NCBI GenBank assembly: GCA_030323885.1
Contig: CM059193.1
Location: forward strand, 55,766,749 to 55,830,748
Source: Branchipolynoe longqiensis
Taxonomy: Eukaryota; Annelida; Polychaeta; Phyllodocida; Polynoidae
DNA length: 64,000 nt
Reading direction: 5' to 3'
This document shows, one piece after another, positions 50,201-62,200 of this stretch. A program made the translations under genes and the position numbers. The stretch's first letter is position 1. The number at the start of each line of letters is the position of its first letter. The notes under the pieces are model-generated. The model was not told the DNA's origin. It made no database searches and was given only the letters and a program-made list of their open reading frames with translations.

Positions 50201-53200
50201 TTGTGCTTCGGGTGACCTTCTTCTTCTGGTTGCTGGTGTGCTTGGTGTGCTCAGCGACATACAGTGGAAACCTGATTGCCTTGCTGGCAGTTGAGGTGGA
50301 GCGGCCACCTTTTAACTCACTCAAAGAACTTGCTGAACAAAATGAGTACAAATATGGAATCCAGGGAGGATCAGCCTACATACGCATCATAAAGGTAAGC
50401 CTATGTTTTATATTTAGATTCTTGTCTTGATGGTTGCTATGATAGCTATGATTCCTCCTCTGTCAGTATTTATCTCACTTCAAATATTTCTAATGTTAAC
50501 CTTTTTTGTATAGTCAATGTTGCTTCAACTTTAAATCAAATTAATCTCTTTTGTCAGCATTTATCTCACTTCAAATATTTCAAGAGTTAGCCTTTTTTTT
50601 AATTATCAATGCTACTTCAAACTCAAATTAATTAGATTATCTCTTTTATTAGCATTTATCTCATTTCAAATATCTCCAAAGTTAGCCTTTTTTTTATAGC
50701 CAAGGCTACTTCAAGCTAAAATAAATTAAATTATCTCTTTTGTCAGCATTTACCTCACTTCAAGTTATCCTTTTTTATGATCAATGTTACGTCAAGGTAA
50801 AATAAATTAAATGATCTCTTTTGTCCACATTTATCTCACTTCAAATATCTCCAAAATAATCCTTTATTAGGATCAATGTTACTTCAAGCTAGAATAAATT
50901 TAATTTTCTCTTTTGTCAGTATTTACCTCACTTCAAATATCTCAAAAGTTAGCCTTTTTATAATCAATGTTACTTCAAGATAAAATAAGTTAAATTGTAC
51001 ATGTTATTAGTAACATCGGTAATTTCGGGCGGAGGCGCGGGTACGCTATGGTGGAGCCACCTTGTGGAAAAAAAAAAACTAGCGTTAGAGACCCGGCTGC
51101 AGACTTCCCGCCAAAAGCTGTATTCACACGGGCGAGTTAAAACGCCTCACGCGAAACGCCTCGCGTACTGCGACTCACATTTGCCGTGTGAACGCGACGG
51201 TGAGGCGTTTTAGGGCTGAATCGATTCATATAAATCGTTTAATGTAAAACGCTTCGCTAGGTGGTATACAGGAAGCGATCTATGCTGAAACGTTTTATCT
51301 TGCCCGTGTGAACGCATATGAAGCGATTTAGGACGTCACACGCATGCGCAGTCGACACTTCAGTTTGTTGACTTTCCGGTCGATCAAAAGCGCATATTAT
51401 ATAATTTAATTAATGAAACTGCTATCTATGCACAGATATTTTTTTCATCATTTATTTTTAGGGTTTCACTGCCCAGCAGAAGTTTTGACCGTTCCAAACC
51501 AATACGATTAATTAAATACATATCTAGGTCGAACCCACACTCTCTGGTGCCTTCGTCGTCGAACCCAAAATGGCGCTGGTTAGCCTGGACTTGCTCATGC
51601 GCAGATATCCACTTCCGCCTCACGCAGTGTCCGTGTGAACGCGCATCTAAATCGCTTCATATGAATCGCCTCCTGGAGATCGCTTTAGATTTTGCCCGTG
51701 TGAATACAGCTAAAACGTGATCACGCGCCCAAGATTCAAATCAAACTCCACTCCGCACTTCTACTACTGCTCCCGATCAACACGGACTGCCTCCACACTT
51801 TCTTCACGCCACGTAACGCCACGAAACGCCATGAAACCCAACAAAGGAAATCAACAGGAATTGCATATCGGTATCGTTGAACATTACTTACAGTTCATAC
51901 TGTCACTATAGTATCAATGTCACATTAGCGTGAAACGTCCTTACATGCAATAAGAACACTACCGTATCACAGTGATAAAAAGGTTGAGCTGATTTGACAG
52001 CTAGCGACATTGCCGGTGTGGTGGTTTCAGCGGGTTCCCGTGCTCAGAGGTGTCCCTCGCTTCTGCGCTGCTTCTGCGCATGCCGTGACTGTTGTGTCAG
52101 AGGAGTAAGGCATCAGGCTGTCATCCACACTTTCTTCACGCCACGTAACACCACGTAACGCCACTTAACCCATAAAGGAGGTCAACAGGAATTGCATAAG
52201 GGTATCTTTGAATATTACTCTGATATTGAGCTGAATGACCGGCTGAGCTGGTGAATGTTGTGGCAGAGGAGGAAGGCATTGTGCTGCCATCAACGGTTGC
52301 AACTACCGGCCGTGTCATACACACAAGATACATATTTCTTCATGACTATTTTACTCATGAACCTTACACGGATGTGATGCTGATATTAACTACATGATCC
52401 TGTTGATGTGATATTGAGCCGATTTGACAGCTCACGATATTGCCGGTGTGGCACGTGACAGTTGACTCAGAGGAGGAAGGAATCACACTGTCATCAGCGT
52501 TTCAGCTACCAGCAGTGTCACCCACAAAGATACATATTTCTGCATGACTATTTTAATTCTGAACCTTACACACATGTGATGCTGACATTGCCTACATGAT
52601 CCTGATGACGGTGATATTGAGCTGATTTGACTGCTAAATTTTAATTGTGGACTTTACACAGCAGTGATCGTGAGATTGACTACATTGTCGGGGTGTTTTT
52701 TTTTGGTGGTTTTTTAAATTTTTATACGGTGATAGTGAGCTGATTTACAGCTAGCAATATTTCCGGTGTCGTACTTGTGTTTTAACTTACATATTGAGTT
52801 AATGACAGGTAGTGACATTGCTGGCTGGCGCTCGTGACTGTTGTGGCAGAGGAGGAAGGCATCGTGCTGCCATCAACGGTCGCAACTACCGGCCGTGTCA
52901 TACACACAAAGATACATATTTCTGCATGACTATTTTAATTCTGAACGTTGAACACATGTAATCCTGACATTGCCTACATGATCCTGTTGTCGGTGATATT
53001 GAGCTGATTTGACAGCTAATTTACAGCCAAATTTTAATACTGGACTTTACACACCAGGGATTGTGACATTGCCTACATCTTTTTGACGGTGATATTGAGC
53101 TGATTTACAGCTAGCAATATTGCCGGCCGTGTCACACACAAATATATATATTTTGCATGCCTATTTTAATCCTGAATTTTACATTGCCCACATGATTGTT

Positions 53201-56200
53201 TTGACGGTGATATTAAGCTGATTTACAGCGAGCAACATTGCCGGTGTGGTGCTCGTGTATGTTGGATCAGAGGAGGAAGGCATCACGCTGTCATCAAGTG
53301 TTTCAGCCAAATATCTGATCTTCACTGACTGCTTACACACTATCTTCACGTAACGCCACGATACGCCACAAAAAATGCCACTAAGGAGATCAACACGCAA
53401 TGCAACTCAACAAAAGCAGGGTAACACTGCTAAACAACGTGGACGCCCGAAGTCAAAAAAGGCTGAGCATACAAAACAAATGGAGGAAAATAATGATGAA
53501 CCAGGGGCGGCCTCCACCATGACCGAACCGCTGCCGCTAAACACACCGACAGCACCCATCGGCCTCAACGACGGCATACTGGAAGCCATACAGTCATTGA
53601 TGGGGAACCAATTGCAAAGTCTCCGTACGGATCTGATGGCAAACATGGAGGCAAACAACCAAACCGGAGAATCGTAGCGAGTGGCATGGACAATATGAAG
53701 GTAGTTGACAGCGAGTGCGACACTGTCAGCGACCCAACAGTCAGTCAGATACAGTTACGACTACAACACCATCATCAATCGGGCAGCACCCTTACAAACG
53801 AGGACGCCACACCCGACAGCACCGTATCCACCGCCCACAAACGGAACTGGAATGCACTTCCGAGAGTCCTACACTGACGGTGAAGGCGCGACGGGACATT
53901 TCCCGCGCTCTCAAACCGTCGGATTCACCGACTCAATTGCAGTAGACGAACACACTAAGGCGATCAACGACATACTACTTGCCGCCGGAACAGCACTGGG
54001 CCGGAAACGAGGTAAAGCTACATTCCTCCCTCATCTTTATGTATTTCGCGGCGATAAGCGTAATAGGGTGGGACTTGGTGAGGCTACTATGCCCGAGTAC
54101 TTTGAGGCGTTGTTTAGAATGGGAAAAGACCCAGCCGTCCCACACACATGGAAAAACCCCATACTGGAGCACCTACACGAGATGGCAACCATGGCCACTA
54201 CCTGGGACTGGTACACAACGCGTCTGTGGTCAGAGAGAGTCTTCTCGATGATTGATGACGGACGCCTGCCGCACGGATGGGCAGATCACTACGCGATAAA
54301 AGATGTCCAAAGGGATGCCTGCGCAGTCGGCACCCGTGCGGAACTGGTCAACCAGAAGCGCGTAACCAACAACCACCAACGACCAACGTACCTTGCAACC
54401 AACTACAGTGGCCAATCGACACACCAACAGGATAGCAGGATCGGCTATAACAGGGAGGCCGATGGAAAGCCGTGCCACCCCTGGAACTGGGGGAACGACT
54501 GCAGTTTCACGGCTTCCCATGGTCAGCAACCTGACCGAAAACTACACATATGCACATGGTGCGCTAATAAGGACAAATCCCCACCAGGAGAAGGCGTGCA
54601 TAAACAAGAAGCGCTTCATGGAGAGGAAAGGATCACAAGCGCCGACCACAGCTGAAAACCAATCGAACCAGGGTTTTTAGCTACTGGCTCCACGCACGGG
54701 CGACGCCATATAGATGAGGAGCCGGATTACGACACCCTTGGACACGCCCTTGGCTGGCCTGACCACTACGGTTATGGTGGCGGGCCCCGCCCCCCTGACA
54801 ACAACCGTGGCGGCAGCCATACTAACAGAGTGATGTCAACAACAATGGCCACCAACCATAAAAACAACAACAAACGTGACGACACTGACAGCTGTCACTC
54901 CAACATAGGTAACTGCCACGAGGACAGCACACAAGATGTCAACACCAGCATGGAATTCAGTGACGAAGACACACTAGCAACACAGACAGTGAGTGATACA
55001 AGCAGAAGCTGTGAAAGCAATGATGTTGGTGCAATTGATCAAGTTGATGCTGTCGATGTAGTTGATATCATCAGTTTTGGTGAGGTGGGCGATGACAGAC
55101 CCTACACGCGGCGCCCACTCAGGTCTCTGGCAGAATACATGCACGTTCTTAATGAGATATGGCCACACCCAACACCCTCAGCAAGGGACCAACACCACAA
55201 ATATTTAGATATATTTGACCGTGTCAGGGCCACGGCCCTCCCCAACTATATTTGCGCGAGGATACCTGTGAGATCCGGCCTCAACATACCGGAGTGGAGG
55301 AGGATGTTGGCAGCATACCATGACAGACAAGTTGTGGACTTCCTGGAATTTGGCTGGCCTACAGACTATGCTGCCGACACACCACCCGTCTCTACATTAA
55401 CTAACCACGCCCGTGACGAACAACAACTCGAAGTCATACGCGAATATGTGGAGAGGGAACTGCAACATGGAGCCCTACTAGGACCTTTCGATGACCCGCC
55501 GTTCACCCCCTGGTCCCAGACCAGCCCATTGATGACACGCCCCAAGAAAAACACTACCGAGAGGTGGGTCATCGTGGACCTCAGCTGGCCCAAGGGTCAC
55601 AGTGTGAATGATGGAATAAAAAGAGGACACTACCAAGGTAAACAACCAAGCTATACTCTACCCGGAATCATGGATGCAGCGGACGAAGTGGCTAGGATTG
55701 GTGAGAGTGCCTACTTGTGGGGCGCCGACCTGGCGAGGGCCTACAGGCAGTTACGCACATGCCCCCTCTCCACCCCACTCCTCGGCATTAAAATCGGTGG
55801 CAAGTACTATACCGACACTGCCCCTCCATTTGGATGTCGCACCTCCTCGATGGCATGTGCCCGGACTACAAATGCTGTGGTGTATATCCTCAGGGGGAAA
55901 GGCCATTTCGTCCACTGCTATCTAGATGACTTTGTGGGCGTGGCACCTACCAAGGAGAAGGCAGACCAGGCATACATCGACTGCATGGACGTCACTGCCC
56001 AACTCGGACTGGTCCTCTCCCCAGGGAAGTGTACCCCGCCCACAAAGTCCCTGGAATGGCTGGGATTCGACATAAATGCAGAAACCATTCAGGTCACGAT
56101 CCCAAAAGAAAAACTATGCGACACACTCGAAGAGTGCCAAAAATGGACAGAACCATGGCTAGCCTCAAGGAGAGAACTTCAAAAACTAGCAGGCCGGCTC

Positions 56201-59200
56201 AACCATATAGCCAAATGCGTCATACCAGTAAGACGGTTTATGGCGAGAATATTCATGGCCTTGAGAGCAGCTCCCTTCACTGGGAGGCACAAGGTAGCAG
56301 TCGGCCTCAGGGCAGATATACGTTGGTTCCTAGAGTTCGCCGAGAGGTCTAATGGATTGGTCCTCCTCCAGAACCTACCCAGGCTCCCCTGGGTGATTGA
56401 GTGCGACTCTTCACTCCAGGGGGGCGGGGCATACTCCCCAACAAATTACTATGGACAACGATACCCTGAGAGTCTCACCAGCCAGACAGCAAACATTGCC
56501 CACTTAGAGGCAGTAAACCTGGTGATCGCACTCAGGTCACTGGCCCCACAACATCCTAACAAATTCACCATCACAGTGAACACGGATAATGCAGCCAGCC
56601 AGCAGGTCCTCAACCTGGTGCAGGGAAAGACCCTATCCTCACAGCATGTGCCAGGGAAATCTGGCTGTTTGCAGCCACAAACTCCTGCCATGTCAATATA
56701 GTCCACAAGCCTGGCAAAGAGCTAGTCCTTGCAGATGCCCTAAGCAGGAGGTCATTTGATGACAACGCCAAAAAGAAAGCAGCCAGCCTCTGCTCACAGC
56801 TCGCACTAACTGAAATTCATGTACCATTTGATAATGTTTTCACTCCAGGACTTTGAGTATCCTGGGAAGCTCGAACTTAAAACTGCTCCTCTCTTCCCAG
56901 GTTACTCAGACGCTCAACACGAACGACTGCTGCAGGTCTACTTCGCAGGGCTCACCGCGGGCACATGGAGGAACAAGTCGGTGCAAGCGAAGCGCTACCT
57001 CCAGTTCTGCCAACACCACCAAGCCGACCCCCTGAGCCCCTCGCCATACGACCTGCTTGCATACCTACTACTTCACCTTAAAGAATCACTCGCTTCTCCG
57101 GGGGCAGCGATGAACTACCTGAGTGGAGCAAAGACCTGGGTGCAGCTACTGGGTGGCAACATACAAGCCTTTGACTCCTACTCAGTCTCTCTGATGAAAC
57201 GAGGGGTCCAGAGGATGTCATCACACATCCCAATACAGGCACCACCCCTCACCCCGGCCCACCACCGCTCGGTCATCGCCTTCCTTGCCACACTCGGCCC
57301 GTCAGCTTGGGTCCTCACCGCCGCCCTCTTAATAGGGTACCACACCCTCCTACGACAAGGGAACCTGCTCGCGAGCCTAGCCCTCACTGACCCGGGCCAT
57401 GCATTGCGAGCACGAGACATCGCCATCACTCCAAGCAACCTCTCCATAACCATGTGGACGACTAAGACACTTTGGAGGCCTGACCAGGCCTACAAGGTCC
57501 TGGTCCCTGCCAACCCCAGCTCCATCTGCTGCCCAAGGACAGCCTGGATCAGATACTCGTCACAAGCCCAACCACCCCCATCCGGCCCCGCCTTCATCCT
57601 CCCCGGAGGCGCCCCACTTCAGGCTGCGGCCCTCACCGAAGCACTCAGGATGGCTCTCGCAGCAGTGGGAGTGGATCATCCAGCCTCCTACACCCTCCAC
57701 AGCTTGAGGAGGGGGGGGAGCCCAAGCTTGCGCGGCTTCTGGGGACTCACTCCATGACATAATGGAGCTGGGGTCTTGGACCTCCAAGGCAGTCCACGCA
57801 TATGTCCCTAAGGACCTTGTCCGCACCGGGCCTCGAACCCTCGCTTCCTGTTTGGTTGAGGGTTCGAGCCCGGCCCATCAGAAAAAAAGGACACTGCAAG
57901 AAATGACTCTGGGGGGGGCGGGGAGTGATCCGAAAGTGACCAATTGACCCGAAATAACCGGTGAATGATTGACCTGAAATGACATGTGAATGATACCAAA
58001 TGTTTTTATGCTCGATAAAGACCGATTTAACCCATTCCGCCTCCGCCTTCGTAATTGTGCATGTTATTAGTAACATCGGTAATTTCGGGCGGAGGCATGG
58101 GTACGCTATGGTGGAGCCACCTTGTGGAAAAAACCCGAACTAGCCTTAGAGACCCGGCTGCAGAGTTCCCGCCAAAACGCGATCACGCGCACAAGATTCA
58201 AAATCAAACCCCTCTCCACTCCGCACTTCTACTACTGCTCCTGATCAACAAGGACTGCCTCCACACTTTCTTCACCCACCCACCCACAACTAAAATAAGG
58301 TACGAGGGCGGGGTTGAGGGTTCGAGCCCGGCCCATCAGAAAAAGGGACACTGCAAGAAATGACTCTGGGGATCGGGTGGGGCGGGAAGGGCTGAGGCAG
58401 GCGCGACGGCTTCGTGTGATCCGAAAGTGACCAATTGACCCGAAATAACCTGTGAATGATTGACCTCAAATGACATGTGAATGATACCAAATGTTTTTAT
58501 GCTCGATAAAGACCGATTTAACCCATTCCGCCTCCGCCTTCGTAATTATAACAACCAATCGAATATTATATATCTCACTTCTAATATAAAGTTAGCCCTT
58601 TAAAGTTTTATAATCAAAGTTAGTTCAAGATAAAATAAGTGACATTAAAACAACCAACCTACAATATATTCAGCTAAAGAAATATGGCAGAAATTCAAAA
58701 CCATCGGACTATCCAACTTTAAGTTTATGTGAATAAATGTTTTATTTTTGTGTTTTTGGTCGGTTTGGGGGTGGGCTTTGGAGATATTTTAGGGGGAGGT
58801 AAATAATGTTGGGGTACATTATTTGTTTCGGCAGCGGAAATTACAATAACAGACAATTAGTCTTCCTCATTTCACTGCTTCTTGCCCTATCCTAATAATG
58901 CCGAGCGCCAGGCTGAATAGCGACAAGTATAAGTTTCTAAGTCATTGGTTTGGCTCGGCCAGGGGATGAATATTGCTGTTTCGAGTTGAGTTGATTTGAA
59001 TTGATTTTTCTTTAACCATGAACACGTAGCAAGGTCTATTATATGGATTCCCCAAAGGGTAATCTTCCATCCGAGCAACTAATGTTACATAAATTAAAGT
59101 TCATACTTATGCAAAATACATTGTTGCAACAAATCTGCTATTGAAATCCTTACCCAGAATCAGATCTGTCCTTGTATGTATATGTATACATATATTTAAG

Positions 59201-62200
59201 CATTTCACATGCATACACATGTGGCCACAGAACAAGTGATATCAAAGTTATGTAATAGTTGTGATATATGCGTAATAGACGTCTAGACACGTCTGTAATA
59301 TATGCAAATGAGATGACCTCATGGAAAAGTTTGGCCGGTTATGGTTTGAGCCATGGAGGGGAATAAAGTCATTCAGTATCCAGAAGTCAAAGTGTTCAGA
59401 CATCATACTTTCACATGGTGTCAGATGTGGAGGCAATGGTGCTTTTAGGCCCATTGCTTCAGGCTACCAACAAAGACAGTGTGTTATAGCTGTGGTTCAC
59501 CAGGCAGCAACTCCCTGGTAACCAAATGAAGCAGCATTAACAAGTTACTGTGAGTTTGCTCTACCACAGACTGAATGGACAGATTGGAGGACAGGGCCCG
59601 AAGTGATGGCCCACTTATGCACAGATGCCTGGAAAGATGGCACACGGATGCACGGATACCTAGAGGCACAGACACGACTGCATGGATGCCAAGAAGCACA
59701 GATGCACAGATCATCGACAGAGACGAATGGCTGTAATGAAAACGGCCAGGATGAAGACGCGCAGAACGTCAAGCCAGCTAAGCAACAGGTGAGGCAGCGA
59801 GCAGTGAACACGGAGCACCGAGATGCAAGCATTGATCTATAATTCCATCATAATATTGCTATGGACTAGTTATTAGTGATGGTAATTGTTTTGTCAATGG
59901 AAAGAAAATACAACTGAATATGTATGATATGACATGTAGCATATACTTTTGCAGACATAAGGTTGTCCAGATACTGTATGCTGCTATCTGAACACCCCCA
60001 GGGCGGCGGGAGGCCACATCACGAAAGAATGAGGTTCAAATCAGTGAATGCAACAAAGTAGCAGTTGTTAGTCCGCTTTGTTAAGGCTGCATACTCCAAC
60101 ATAAAAAATATATATATATTATAAAATCTTACCACAACGTGCAGTTATGTAACCTGCGAACTCTACAGTTGTGTAAAATATTGGTTATGTAAAACCAGAG
60201 TAAGCCAAGTATGCAAAACCTACCAAATGTTACTGATATTTGTAACGTTGAATTTGTGTCATTATGGACAATGTGTTTTGTGGAGGCTAAGCAGCCGGAC
60301 AGTTCAAAGGACTTCAGTGCCATAGTGCACTCGGACACTCGCTAAACCTGTGATTTAAGTTACTTACTTACTTACTTATGCCTACTCGCTTAAGTTAAGT
60401 GTGTGTATATTTTATTGTATTACGGTATGATGAATGAGTAAACCTGGTATGTTTTATGGGGATTTTGAAACATTTCATGTCTCAGAAATACTGTGAGGGG
60501 GGATGTGATATATGCGTAATAGACGTCTAGATGTCTAGACATGTCTGTAATATATGCAAATGAGATGACCTAATGGAAAAGTTTGGCCGGTTATGGTTTG
60601 AGCCCTGGAGGGGAATAAAGTCATTCAGTATCCAGAAGTCAAAGTGTTCAGACGTCATACTTTTACAATAGTGACTCCATGAATTGCCTTTGCCCAATTT
60701 GTTCCTATTTTAGGAGACATTTGTTGCTGTAATTTGTATACTTTTCCAAGATATGTTGTTTAAACAAATCAGCAATTGATTTTTGTTTACATAGAATCAG
60801 ATATGCCCCCAATATGTACACACACATGCAAGCATTTTACACATTGGCACAGGATAAGTGATGTCAAAGTTACATAGCATTGTGATTACATGAATGAGCC
60901 TTTGTTCAATTTGTTCCCATTTTAGGACAAATCTGCAATTGAAATATTTACCTGGAATCAGATATGTCCCTGTATGTATACATATGAAGTGGGCTAGCCT
61001 GTGGGTGAACTTAGCGATTTGCGGGCCGAGGACGATTGACATACACTTATTTGCGGGCCACTCATCTACTTGGGGATGCAAATGTCATAACTGCTGAGAA
61101 AGGACTAGTTTTTCGTTCCCTCACTAGGTGGTGCCTGCTAGCATATCTATTGGCTTGCCTGTGAGGGAAGGACGTTCGAGCACGGTGTTCGAACCCATCG
61201 AATGCACCTCAGGCATCCTCCCGACGTTAAATTATATTTATTTATATATTTGGTTCTAATTGATTTGTACTAAATTTAATATGTAATTATAGATATGATT
61301 GGCTATTATATCTTTCATGATATGTGGATTATTTCAGAGAATAAACAGTAGGGGCCTACATACCTTGTATTTCACTGGTCCCTTGCTTCCTTTTGCTGCC
61401 CGAACCGTCTCTAGTATAATCATTAGATTATTTACCATCGCACGAATGCTTAAACTGGAGCCATCACCAGGATTATTATAAGCATAAGGAGGATATGTAA
61501 GCATTTCACACACATGTATACATATGGCCATTGGACAAGTGATGTTAAAGTCGCCGGTTATACCTCACCCAGATACAAACCAATCCAGCATCAAAAGCTC
61601 TCCAAACATACCTTTGCTTAGTTTGTTCAGTTCATGCCACTGAACCTGTGGGAGGAGAGTTGAGGTCTGTGATGTATGAATGACATCATAGGTGGGATTC
61701 CCTCATCAAATGCAGGGGAAGCCATGGTAACCACCAAGATGGCAGCCACAGAAAGCTCGCAATTCAACTTTCAAAAGTCTATTAATCTACATGATTTAAT
61801 CAATTATTCACACAAAAAGTAGCTGGTTATGACAAATAAACATTTGAACTTTATATTTATCATTTTAGATTGCAATTTCTAACATTTCTTTCTCTATATG
61901 GTTGTCTAAAATTCTCAGTGCAGCTGGACTAAATAAAACACAACAGAAGCAACCAATGTCAGCACTCTCCCCCCACATGTGTAGTTGCATAAACTGAAAA
62001 CTGGCAAACGTATGCTCGGAGAGCATTTGTCGGAGTATGGGTAGTGTCTCAGTGACCTATATCTGGTCCCTTTAAAGTTACACAACAGTGGCTCCACAAA
62101 TAGCCTTTGCCCAATATGTTCCTGTCTCAATTTCATTTAGAAAACGTCCAAGTCTATGTGGCAGCGCATGGTCAGTTGGAATAACACAGACTGGCCGGTG

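Larger units (their letters stand above)
50997..58547 (+). mobile_element. DIRS-order (Ngaro/PAT-like) tyrosine-recombinase retrotransposon, ~7.5 kb
   Basis: Split direct repeats in the order A1 (50997-51808, carrying a MITE), coding region, B1 (~57854-58056), A2 (58057-58275) and B2 (58312-58547). A begins ATGTTATTAGTAACATCGG; B ends CCGCCTCCGCCTTCGTAATT, and B1 joins A2 at GTAATTGTGCATG. Coding order: gag (53375-54655), RT-RNase H (54830-~56800) and tyrosine recombinase (56819-57842). There is no LTR and no DDE integrase. Frameshifts in gag, RNase H and recombinase make this copy defective. It is inserted in the 95-bp array. Confidence 0.9.

Noticed and set aside
59603..59842. Possible small gag in the non-autonomous LTR element
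   Set aside because: No capsid or zinc-knuckle motif, and low similarity to copy 2 gag.
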